From positions 34,517,229 to 34,581,228 of the forward strand of contig CM049314.1 of assembly GCA_026874595.1 (NCBI GenBank): a DNA stretch of 64,000 nt, read 5' to 3'. The translations under genes were made by a program, and so were the position numbers. The first letter of the stretch is position 1, and every line of letters begins with the position of its first letter. This DNA is from Sipunculus nudus (lineage: Eukaryota; Annelida; Sipuncula; Golfingiida; Sipunculidae). The notes under the pieces are model-generated. The model searched no databases. It saw nothing but the letters and a program-made list of their open reading frames with translations, and had not been told where the DNA came from. Of this stretch, positions 11,461 through 23,400 are shown piece after piece.

Positions 11461-14100
11461 ACCAAAGGTTAACATATTCATAAATTTGATACACTAAAAC
11501 TGGCATGACAGGTAAACATGTGAAAGCTTTTGTAAAGAATGTAGTTCTTTTTTTTCATCCAAATCTGAATTATTACAGTTGGCAATATTATAATTGTACT
11601 TCATTTGCATATTCATGACCATAACAAGCTGTCTCATCACTAATTATGTAGGTTATTTACCTCAAATTATCTCCTGATGTTCTACTTTTCTTTCAACTGA
11701 TCTTCCCCTGATAACATCATTATTTATACTCGTGTACATAATGTTGACATCACTGCCCACCTATACTGTCATTGTTGTACTTAATATAAAGTTGTAAATA
11801 CATAAGGTAGAACAGGGTAGGATAGTTGTACACTAATGAATAGCTTAATTTTATAAGCTAAATTTCATTAGTTTCCTAAGTGTGTTTTTCATTGATGGTG
11901 ACAGGCCTGCCAGCACCTGAGGCAATGCACCTCGCAGGGGATGGTAGCAGTGATCTTGGACATTTAGGTTATGGTCACAGTGGTCCTCTGGTAAAGGGGT
12001 GGTTATGAAAAATTGGTGGTAACTTTGGTCCAGTGGACATGCCAGAAAGCCAGGGTACCAGTTTATTGAGTAAATATTCTGTTGTGTATATTAACTTAAC
12101 CATTACACAAAAGTGTACGAGTCTGATATTACTAACTGTTATTTATTAGGTACCTTTAATGTCTGTTAATGAACAGAGGTATACAAATTTAATCACTGTG
12201 TATTGTGGATAATCATTAATTCTTCCCAGTTAGCTGTCACAGACAGTGTTGAGGATGTTGAGCATAAAATGTTGAGTCACCAAGAAGTTAACTTAATTAC
12301 TATGTGACTAAAATCATGGTTGTTGACTTGAGGGGTCAACATGATGTATCTAAGGTGAAGCAGGCATGATAACCGTAGATCCCCTTTTTATGGCCCCATG
12401 TCTTATTTATATCTGCACCATTAGTAAGCAAGGTCCCTTTAAGGAGTTCCCACTAAGATCCAAAAACTCCCTTAAAAGCCGCAATGTACCTGAAATGTAT
12501 TCTTCCTGTACAGTGCAAACATGAGATGTTTATGAAACAATTATATATAACAAGTATATATTGGTAATAATTATATATAACAAGTATATGCTATCTGTAC
12601 AGCTAATTTTTAAATAAAATTGATCTGATCAATCTGTGTGATGTTCTTGTTAAGTTTTGTGTGTGTCTCTTTGTATCCTGGGTGATCAATGAAGATGGCA
12701 TCAAAGAAACTTTCTCCCAACGAAGTAAAAAGTAAGAAAATGTCATTCATTGGTTTAGATCTAGGTCCAATCTCATTGCTTCATCTGCTACCTTGTCAGA
12801 GTATTGTCATAACACTCCATAAATCTGTTGTAAGTAAATATCAGGGACTTCATAGTTCTTTCTCATGATATAATAGTATTCTCTCCTCAAAAATAATTGT
12901 ATCTCCTGACAAAAGTGAGGGATACTATGGTTAAAGCACAGTCCCAATTGATGAGAAATTTTGTGAGCGAGATAACTACAAAAATACTTCACAGAACTTT
13001 ATCAAACTTGGCATGTACATAGATATGGGTAAGAGGACAAAGCTTACCTAAGTCATGACCTACAGGAGTCATGACCTGTACTAGGAGTGACCTTGACCTT
13101 GTCCATTTTTGGTGAAAATCACTATATTAAGTATCTCAAGAAAGATTGCATGGATTGGTCCAAAAATCAGTTTGACTGAAGATCTTGGATAGCTTTGTAA
13201 AAGAGACTGGAAATGATACTTATCCTTTTCTTGTTTTGGTGCCCTTGAAAACCCCCATCATTGCTACTTGACAGTAGTGTGAGCATTATAAGTAAAAAAC
13301 TAATGGACAGATTTCTTTCATATTAAGCACATGCATAGTATTTGTAGCAAACCAGTGAGCTTCTGCAATGGTGCGGTGTTGTGCATCTGTGCATTGTCTG
13401 TATGTTAACCAAAGCCATCTAAAAAAACAGCAGGGGCTGGCATCACCAAATGTTTTGCAAATAATCAGTCATCTGAAAAACTCTATCAGACTTTGTTTTT
13501 TTTATAACTGCATTTTCTCAGATTTTATAAGGAACCAGAAAAAGCTTTAAAAATCTTCTCCAATGAAACTGTCCAGTTAATTGTCCAATATTTCACAGAA
13601 ATGATCCCTGGAACAATCTCTCAAATTTTGTTTGAATGGTTCAAATTCAGAGATTTTTGGCTGAGTTACAGGACGTTGATGGATGGATGTAGTTTCTGAA
13701 ATGAAATGAAAGATATCAGATGATGGTCGCATGATTTTAAAAAAACCTTTGATCTTAACCTTCATCCTCAAATCAGCCAAAATGTATGATAATGGTGAAC
13801 CCCATAACTTTTGAACCAAGCTCTCCATATTTTTCCTTCACATTCGATACATCAAAGGTTACATCCAAGGTTTCTGAGAGTTTTGAAAAACTTTACCTTA
13901 ATCTTCAATCTGTGGAAGTATTGGATATTTATGAAACAACTTTCGAAATGCTGCATGTTTTTCTCAAATTTGACCAAAAAAATGTTCTACCAACATCTCT
14001 AATATATTTGAAGACTAGTGACTTTGACCTTCAGTTTTCAAGATCAAATCTGAAGAAACAGGATTTTTGTGAACCCCATAACTTTTGAAAAGCTGCATAG
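11461..14100. other. 3' UTR and intergenic stretch
   Basis: To about 12.63 kb this is probable 3' UTR. A direct repeat, TTATATATAACAAGTATAT, occurs twice near 12541 and 12570. From 12.65 to 14.1 kb I see no gene; GAACCCCATAACTTTTGAA occurs at about 13796 and again at about 14072. Confidence 0.4.
12613..12618 (+). terminator. Poly(A) signal AATAAA, bromodomain gene
   Basis: A canonical AATAAA lies about 1.25 kb after the stop codon and is followed within 50 bases by a GT/T-rich stretch (TTGTGTGTGTCTCTTTG), the usual layout of a cleavage and polyadenylation site. Its use is inferred; a 3' UTR of about 1.25 kb would result. Confidence 0.5.
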
Positions 14101-14102
14101 TT

Positions 14103-14960
14103 TTTAGCTCAGCTGACTTTCAGTCATGCTGGCCAAAAACAAAGGTCTTTGTCCATTGTCCTTCCGTCTGTCCGTCCAGCCGTCCGTTAGCAGGGCACAA
14201 ATTGTAACTGTAGGGGCTAAGGTCATGAACCTTATGCAGTCTTAGAGGTTGTAAAAAGATCTCCTTGCAAACCTGAAATTAGGTCACTGCGACCAATGTT
14301 CTAAAAGATACGGGGTGTTTTATTCTTTTAGCCTAAATTTTCATCCCAAACCTTCCATTCTTTTAGCCAAAATTTTCATCCCAAACCTTCCATCTTTCAC
14401 ATACAGCTTACCTACCAACAGGGGAAGAACCATAATTATTTTGGGGTCCAAAGGTCAAGGTCACCAGACCCAATTCTTTGAAAAGCCTGTGGATACATTT
14501 TAAGCCAAACATTTCATGCAAATTCTTTGATCTTACCAGTATAGCACACCTGCTTATTATAAGTGGGAGAATAATCCTATAGATTTTGAGGTCAAAGGCC
14601 AGGGTCACAGGATCCACTTCTTTGAAAAGGTTGTGGACACATTTCAAGCTAGACTTTTCATTCCAAACCTTCCAGCACTGATATCACTTCTCTGTCAACA
14701 GGGGAAAAGACCTGTTGATTTTGAGGTCAAAGATCAAGTTCACAGCACCCACTTCTTGCATGGAGTCATTTTCAGGCAAACTTTTCAATCTATACCTGCC
14801 ATCTGTCATATATGGCTTGCCTACTAATAGGGCAAAGAAGCCTATTGATGTTGAGTTCTAAAGGTCAAAGGTCAAGGTCACAATATTAAATTGTTCTAAA
14901 CTCGTGAACATATTTCAAGTGAAACTGTTCAACAAAACCTTCAGTCTTTCACATCTATGC
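14103..14960. repeat. Diverged tandem repeat with AGGTCA boxes
   Basis: About four units of roughly 135-145 bases, each with AAAGGTCAAGGTCAC (about 14449, 14594, 14728, 14862), a CTTCTTTGAAAAG box and ATTTCAAG. It is preceded by the TTTTTAGCTCAGCTGAC foldback and a CCGT-rich run, as at 243-340. Confidence 0.65.
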
Positions 14961-17900
14961 ATCACTCAATTTGATTCAAACTTCATATTAATGGGTCTTT
15001 TGCTTGAAGAAATAACATTGATTTTGGGGAGAGCTGGTCAAAAGGTTAAAGGGTACAGGTCAAAGTTATTCACTCATTGGTTGCCAAGTAATTACACCAG
15101 TTACCCATCACTTTAAAAAGAATCTAATTGATATGAAGGCAAAAGGCCAAAGCCATAGGTCAGGGATGGTCACAATAAAAACTTACTTTGCTGACCATAT
15201 CTATTTTTCTTGTATATATAACCATTTCACTCCAACTGGTACATCTCACTGTATGCCAATAATTGTCTGTGACACTTGTGATATGATAAGGACATATCAT
15301 TAGGGCATAACAAAAACACTGTTGCCAGAATGCTTTGGCCAGGCATTAAGACTAGGAGAGTAAAGAGATAAGGTTTAGCTACGGATTTATAAGATGATGG
15401 GAACATTTTGCAGTTTATTTCATGGAATCATAGCAATAAACCTTAGTTTTCAAGATATCTGAATATTATTATATAAATCATCAGATATACCAGCAAGTGT
15501 TTGTTTGATAATATGTGGGTCTGTACCTAAATTTAGGATGGCTTTATTTGATTACAAGACTCTTAGTGTTGCTTTCTGCTTTTCTTTTTTTCAGGTTTTG
15601 CAGTTTACCTACCATGCTGACCCCATTGAAAAGCAAGGTGATAATTAAAAAATATTAGACTTGCACTTTTTACATTTGCGTGTCCATAAATCTGATATGA
15701 GAGCTCTCCAACCTGATCATGCCTTTTGAATTGTTTTGGACATTCATAACTTTAACATTCTTGTGAGTGATTGCCACATGTTCGGTCTGTGATAGCAAAT
15801 GTCAGACTTGTCAAAAATCCATTATGTCTGCCAGATAGCCAGCTTAGAAATCCTTTTGCCGATGCAGTTTCTGTGATTTTTTGTCAATGTTTGGTCCCTT
15901 TTAGAGGTTGTTTGTTGTTCAATTTCCAACCTGTCAGAAATCCAATAAGGCTACCAGGAAGCCATCTTTAAATTCCTTTAGAACATATTATCTCAAGAAC
16001 TGTTAAAGTGAATGCAGTAGGATGAATATTAGTGTAATCTTGCATTGGGTCAAAGATTTCTAAATAAATATAACCATCATTTATAAAAGCTCAGTACAGA
16101 TGGCTTGTACTGAATAAAAATTAATACAAAAACACCCATTTCGCAATAATTCTTGCATGGATTTCCTTGATTTTTTTCTATATATTTTGATCTTACATTT
16201 GGCCTGTGTGGTATCCCTTTTGAGGCCGACAGGTATCAAGTAAGCATTGGGATTAGTTCCTTATAGCTCAACAACCATACATTTTGCCTCAGACCATCAA
16301 TTCACTGTGTTTTAACCAGACATATGTGATATATATTTATGTCAACGTAGAAAGTTTCAACAAAATTGGCATACAGGTTCTTCAAAAATTTGATTGGAAG
16401 TTGTGAATCGCAGCCCATGATGTCCCAGGTCATGCTTGGCAGCTGAGCGTCATGACCCATGGGTCATTTGTTTAATTTCTAATGCCAGAAATTTCTAGTT
16501 ATTAAAATTTTGAAATTTTAAGTTAAATTCTAGGACATTATGAATATTCATAAAGTCATTAAAAACTTTGTCCAGTGTAAAAGTGTAGTATATCACTCTA
16601 GAATAGGTCTACTAATTTGTCCCTGATGGAGTCTTAGATTGCCTCGTGCCGGATCCTGTGGGAAATCATGTTCCGCTATGAAATTTCTCATTATAATTGA
16701 ACACCTGCCTAATGAGGCAACCTGTCATTAATATGGAAAGTGACTGGGATACGTAAAGACAAGCTAGATTTGTTTCATGATACTGGAAGAGTTTGACAGA
16801 TTGATACCATTCATGGTAAGTTCCTATAGAAGATATATTTGATACAACAGTAATTAGAGAACATGTATCAATGGAATGAACACAATTTGCGGATGAGTCC
16901 GGGTCATTTAAACAGCATATGAGCAAATATAACAGCACATTTACTCCAAAGATGTGGGTCTAATGACCAACAAACCTGTTCGAGAGATTCTAACTTTTAG
17001 TACTGTCCTTGTTGTACTCTCTTCTTGCATTTCTGTTCCCGGATATATGAAATCCTGGCCTCCGTAAAATATTGAAATTGCACATGGGAGCTGCCATTTT
17101 GCATACAGACTTAAACCTGGAGGCCACAAGTCATATATCAGAATTAAATGCATACCACTAGTAACAGTAACATGAGAATATAATGGATTAATATAGGAGA
17201 ATATAATTTGTGAATTTATGATATCAGATAATATGTGCACAAATCAGGATGGATGGACAGGGACCTAATTGATATTGAACGAGTAGAAATTACTCTTTCT
17301 TATTGGCAGATAATTTTACAGGTTTGACATCATAAATAATATCTTTTCCTTTTCAACTTGCCTCAGACAGGGGGGGGGGGGCCTCATTTAACGAAAGTTT
17401 AATTTTCAAGATAATTTCCCTTCATGAATATAGAAAATTTGAAACCATGGTATGTTTAATAGAAATTAAATTGTTCAGAGAATGTATGTTTACACACACA
17501 AAAAACAACAAGATATGACTTTTATATTTTGTTTATTCATTTATGGCAAACATGCGCATCATCACATATCATGCGTGCACACACAACAGTAGATTTGTAC
17601 AAATGTTCATATTTTGATTTGTTACTGACAGAAACAGACCTTAACAAGATACGAGTATAACACAAATAAGTGACATTCAAGTTCTGTACATCTGTGGAAT
17701 GCAGTGATTTTGGCAGGTAAAGATAAATAGTTTTCACAACATGCAATATACATACTGAAAGTGCACACAGTTGAATTCACAGCACATACTAAACGCACTC
17801 TTCAGGGTTCTGGATCCATACCAAAACCCAATCAACATTCGCACACATACACACACAAACTCCAATGTACCTCATTTCCTTTTCCTCCTTATCTTTGCAA

Positions 17901-19700
17901 TTTTACATCCAGAAAGTTTGATACAACCATTAAATTTTGCAATTTTCTTTAAAAAAAAAAAACTAACATCCTATTTACTTAATTTGAATTGCCCAATACT
18001 TCATAACTTGACTGATCTTGGCCTATATCTTCATCTGACCTTGACCTGTTTGTTTCATTTTTTTCTCACTGACCTTGACCTTCCTATTGTCCTTGACCTG
18101 TATATCTTAAGTGCACAAAATACAAATACACAATGTATATGAAATCAGTTAAGATCAAAAGATGATCAATATTCTTACAGTATTTGGTTCAATTCAATTT
18201 CAGTTTTTATTTTTAATTCTACAAATTCTGAGGAAAAAGTTAGTTTTTCAAAAAGAACATTTATTTATCTGAAAAGTTCAGCAAAGGTATCCAGTAACCC
18301 TTAGTGTTTAAGGAAGTTAATGGACCTAAAAAAACTGTCATCTAAGAAAACAAACAAATATAAAAATGTAAATATTTCAATATAAATACACATCTCATGT
18401 TAAAATAAACAGACTTATAGTCTTTACATATTCATAAAACAGGTAAACTAAATAAATAACAAAACCAGTCTACTGAACAAAATCTATAATCCTTATCAAA
18501 CAAACACACTCATGATGGCCATACACTGTCCATTTTTACATACAATTTTATTTGTTACAATTATTATGTTTATCATACAATTGATACTTTCATTATCATA
18601 TCATAATATCACCTTTGGCTCAGATCCAATCTGATGTGTAATCAGATTTTTTTGGCAATTTAACAACCCATGGGTTGTAAATTGTTCAGAATTATAATCT
18701 GAGTGTCAAAAAAGCTCGAGCTTGAAGTTATTTATTACTCAGTAAATGATGTAAACTTTCCTAGAAATACCTTTATCATACCAATTGAGTGTCTTAAAAC
18801 CTATCAATATGACAATATGACAATATCAATGTATACCTATCAAAGTGAAACGTAGTACAGTAGGATCTCACTTCTTTGCCACCCACGACTCACTATTTTC
18901 TCATATTGCCAAATAGTGAAGAATTCCTGATGTTCAGTAAACTATTCTTACTACCAAGTCTGTTATAAACTTCAATATCCACCAACCACAATGTGTTAAT
19001 TGTTTGACATCCGACCTAAGCTACCTTTGCATTTTTCGAGGTCATAATATATGATGACATGGTTCATACATATACTCATCTGATAAATCAGAATTCCAGA
19101 AGATTTAGAGGTTTTCTCCAGTCCTTGCAGGGATTTTTCCTGGACACAAATTAACTAAGTAACTGTCATAGTGTGAATATAAACAGGGTCTCACAGAGTT
19201 GTTGGCAAGCTGAATTAGGTGTTCCTTCACACTTGTTGTAGCAAATATGGTTGATTGAATAGTTTCAGAACTCAGTCACGACTGAAACTGCATGCAGGCA
19301 CCATGGGTGCTGGGAACATATTTGGTAGATTTGAGGCTGGCAGCAAATTAAGGAAGTTAAAGGAACCTTTCAGATGTATTTTAAAAAATTGATTCAATTT
19401 TTTTTCCACTGGCAGGACCTGGTAAATTCATTTATAATACCACTGAGTATTCAAGGTTTCAAGGCTGAATTAGAACCATGATAACAAATTAACCACAAGG
19501 GGATGCCACAATCTTCAGGTCAATTAAGTGCATATCTAAGACTGCCCAAATATCATAGTTTTGTAACACACATTAAATTACTGCAATACAGTTAAACAAA
19601 TATTTAATAGAGAGAGAATTCTTAAGGTTATATTATAATGTAAAAATATGGCAATGTTTTCAGTAAATTGTTGTCTCTGGCAGATGCTTGACATCACCGA
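14961..19700. other. Intergenic region between the convergent genes
   Basis: No exon could be supported. A dispersed element end (AGCTGAGCGTCATGACCCATGG) lies at 16441 and a poly(G) run at 17370-17380. A stretch with repeated TGACCTTGACC half-sites lies at 18010-18110, and AT-rich DNA with scattered TTTATT follows. Confidence 0.35.
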
Positions 19701-19770
19701 TCAACTGGAGTGTAAGGTATCTGGAAATTCTTCAATCTCATACAGGGGCTTCAGTCTCAGCATCTGAAAC
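19701..19770 (-). CDS. Possible alternative terminal exon of membrane-protein gene
   Basis: On the minus strand, TATCTTTTCTCCAG is a good acceptor. It is followed by 70 bases that, entered in phase 2, read FQMLRLKPLYEIEEFPDTLHSS and stop. Splicing from GATCT|GTTTCG in the TM5 exon keeps the frame and replaces the last six residues with 22 new ones. The donor is weak, so this is a candidate only. Confidence 0.4.
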
Positions 19771-20270
19771 CTGGAGAAAAGATACAATCACTTCGGATTA
19801 TTATTGACATGAAATAATATCTGTTTTTTTCTTACTTATGAGAATAAATAACTCTTTAACACTGCAGGTATGAAATAAATTTCCAAGTTTCCATTCTGAT
19901 AAGATTTGAGCTTACTTTTCCTGATGACTTTCAAATTATATGTCACATTGACATTATTTTCAGGGAATTCAGCTCTTCACTAAAGGTTTCTAAAATCCAT
20001 AAAAGGAAGACTCAACTTTAAAGGTTGTAAGTTACTGATGTAAGTTAATATCACTGATTTAAGTGCAAGACCATGCTTTTGGCCGACAATTCAGTGAAAT
20101 AATGAGCTAAATAATGATCAAGCCTATGATAAACTTGTAGAAGAAAGAACATCACACAGAAGTATATATAGTATATATACTATATACTTTAAAGGTATTA
20201 TTTATCACTTTATTACTGTTTTCCCCTAGACAGGCTACCAAAGAAGACAGTGGAAATTTTATGTCCACAT

Positions 20271-20276
20271 TTTATT
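20271..20276 (-). terminator. Possible poly(A) signal of membrane-protein gene
   Basis: TTTATT on the plus strand is AATAAA on the minus strand, only about 8 bases past the TAA stop. The spacing is very short for a 3' UTR, and such hexamers are common in AT-rich DNA, so it may be chance. Confidence 0.25.
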
Positions 20277-20283
20277 TAATCTG

Positions 20284-20482
20284 TTAAGTGTTTGTACTAC
20301 GAAACAGATCTACTTGCCTCTTTAAATAAAGCCAAATGACACACCCAAGGAGGTCAACAAGTACAAGTAAGCCTGCAAAAACCAACACCAGGTGGCAGAC
20401 ATCACTGACAAGTTGGCGGGCCGTGTTCAGATATGGCACAGAATTCTTAGTCAAGGTTCTCTTCCACACTAGCAAATCTTTC
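20284..20482 (-). CDS. Membrane-protein gene, TM5 and tail exon
   Basis: The acceptor is CATTTTTCAG; it enters in phase 2. It encodes DLLVWKRTLTKNSVPYLN, TM5 (LVLVFAGLLVLVDLLGCVIWL), then a short KRQVDLFRSTNT tail and TAA. A minus-strand AATAAA (20271-20276) follows closely. An internal donor could instead splice to a further exon at 19.7 kb. Confidence 0.82.
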
Positions 20483-23400
20483 CTGAAAAATGAAGAAAAT
20501 ATATTCAACAGACAAATGAACAAATCTCAATATTTTTATTTTATTTTATTTTTTTATGTACTTTTTATCAGTCCTGAATATTTTGTAATGGTAAGGATTT
20601 TTTACTATTAACTATTAATTTATTTCTATTAACTGACATCAATTCATGATTGGTTTTATATTAATTGACATCAATCCATGATTGGTTTTATATTAAATTA
20701 CATCAATCCATGATTGGTTTTATATCAACTTACATCAATACATGATTGGTTTTTTTATCAATTTACGTCAATCCATGATTGGTACAGATAACTGAAATTT
20801 CAGGTTACATTTTTAAGGCCTCTTATCCCTTAATACAGCAGATTTTCTGCTTGATTCTGTAAAGTCACTGGGTTTAGAAGAAATCAGTGCCCCTCTATTT
20901 GTTTTATGTTGGAATGTCATGGATTGATACTAGAAATTAGGAAATATCTGTTAACTGTGTTATCTCCCACCAATAATGACTTGGTAAATGAGCTGCCCTG
21001 AAATACTGGCCCCCATTGCCAACTATTAGGGATTTCCATGGATCGAGCACTCATGAACTAGGATCCGGCACTCACATATCCGATCATGCTTTTCTTTCAA
21101 CTGAAAAAACATGATGTGAAACCAACAATTTCAGTGAAGGCAGATTTCCTTGCCATTCCTCTATTACTGGCCTGTCCAAGGTTGGTGGTTTTTTCCCAGT
21201 CCTCCAGTTTCCTCCACCTCTAACTAATGAACACCACAACTTCAGCCATGGAGAGTTTCTTGCATTGGTTATGATAGTTATTTATTAAATGCAAGGAAAT
21301 AAAGTTTTAAATTTTTTTTTCAATGAATAAGGATTATCACACTGTTTATACCTTGTGTATGGGTTAGGTATGACAGGGGGCAGCTCACAGCCTGTGAAGT
21401 CCATCTGAACGTCCACCGTCTTCACTGACGAGCAGTCACACTTGCGACGCGTATTCTGTAGATTATACCAAGCGCAGTACTCGGCCTTCTGGGAACGCTG
21501 GAATCGATGATTCAGGTCCCTCGACATCTCCAGCATTAGCTGATAGCGTTTGATGCGCATATTAATGAGCTCCTCGTAGAACGGTATCTCAAATTTATTG
21601 ATGCGGTAGGCATTCATTTTTATCCTGGTCTTTGCGAGTTTGTAACTTGCTTCCACTGGAGCAATCTGAAAGTACAGAAAACATGTCATTTAGAGTGAAT
21701 CCATTTGGTAAACTAGATTCAAAATTTTTATTTTTTTTTGCCTGGGTCACTTTTGTCTCCATAAATTTTAGCATTCAACAAATTTTGTTCACAAAACATT
21801 CAGACTGAAATTAGGACAATTGCCCATTTGGTCATTCTGGATGTTATAACTTTGAATGGACTGATGTTTCTTCTCTCTCTCTCTCTCTCTCTCTCTCATT
21901 TCAGCCTTCATACATTCCTTCTCTTTCATTTATAATGGTCCCCTTTATCTACCTCTTTTTGAATAATTTTCTCTATTATATTATCAGTTGGCCCTTTTCT
22001 ATACATTTCCCTTTTTCTTCATATTTTCCTCTAAATTTCTGTGTAACTCTCTCTCTTAAATATGGATTTATACTTACTGTGGTTTCATAGTGTCCAAGTT
22101 GAGCTAAAGTTTTCACAGTGAGCAGTTGGTCTCCACAGCTAAGGATCAAACTGAGCAGACTGCAGGTTGTTACCATGGTGACCAATTTAGGAATGCAATC
22201 AGTCTTCATTATCTGCCAGAAAAATTAACAAATGAACTCTTACCCTGTGATAATTAAACTCATAAATACTTCTTCGTAAAACAGTCTTCAATTTCTACCA
22301 AAAGAAACTGATATAACAATGATAAATGAAATACTAAAAACAAATTTGTGTGTAATTTATTGATATATTGAAAGGTTCAAAGTCTAATAATAAAAATATC
22401 AAATTTAAATAACTTGCTGCCAGAGAATGGCAAGTCTTCAATGTTATTGGATTGTCATAAACTAGATAAATTTATGTTAACCTAAATCACCTCAAATAAA
22501 CCAGTGATATTACCTAACAAGTAAATGCATTTTTATTTACATTCTCATATTGGCTATTCATTCTTACCCTTAGGTTCAGAGTTTTCATGGAGTTGTACAA
22601 TTTCTTGGAGCACGACTTGGACTTGTTCTTATCCTGAAGTCTGGACTTCTTTGGGGAACCTACAGAAAACAATAAAAACATAATGTGTCATCATTGGCCA
22701 CTAGGCAACACTGATTTAACCCAAACCTTTTAAATCTCCCACCAATACATCAGTGTTTCCTATGAACAGCTTTTATTATCTGATTTCACACAATGACACT
22801 GTAAGGGCACATACATGTTCACATCATAATTTAATTTCTGTTTACTTAATTGCCCTAGTTTCTACTGACCAACATATCTAATGTTTGACATCAAATGTTA
22901 TATTATTATTATAAGAAATCTGTATTCTTGCTTTAAGGTTTAACAATTTTCCAAATATCTCTCTCTTGTATTTAAAAGTATAAATTTTTTATGTCCTAAT
23001 TTTTTTTCAATTATATGAAATATTGCATTATATATTTCCTTTAAAAGAAATTGAGCCATCCATGGAAAAATAAACAAGTAATACTGCATTTGTGAAGAAA
23101 CACTGGAAAACAAAAAAGTTAAAACATGCCAGTATCTCAGAATAAAATTTAAGTGTGAAAAATCTACTGACCATTAATTTGTCCATGAGCATCTATGTAA
23201 CATGGGTATCCATATAAAATCATCTTGGCGGTGGAGTAAGTCCGAGCCATACGATGCAGGAACCATATCAAGTCCAAAACGATGAGAATCGCAAAGAACA
23301 TTCCCCATGAGAACAATGGGAATGGTGTCATCTTGTCTGACAGCAACTCCCTTTCAAAGTCGTCTTCAAAGTCGTCATCATGGTCATGTGACGTGTGTTC

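Noticed and set aside
17771-18142. A 123-codon plus-strand frame
   Set aside because: Low-complexity Leu/Phe/Thr composition from CT-rich DNA, with no splice context or family signature.
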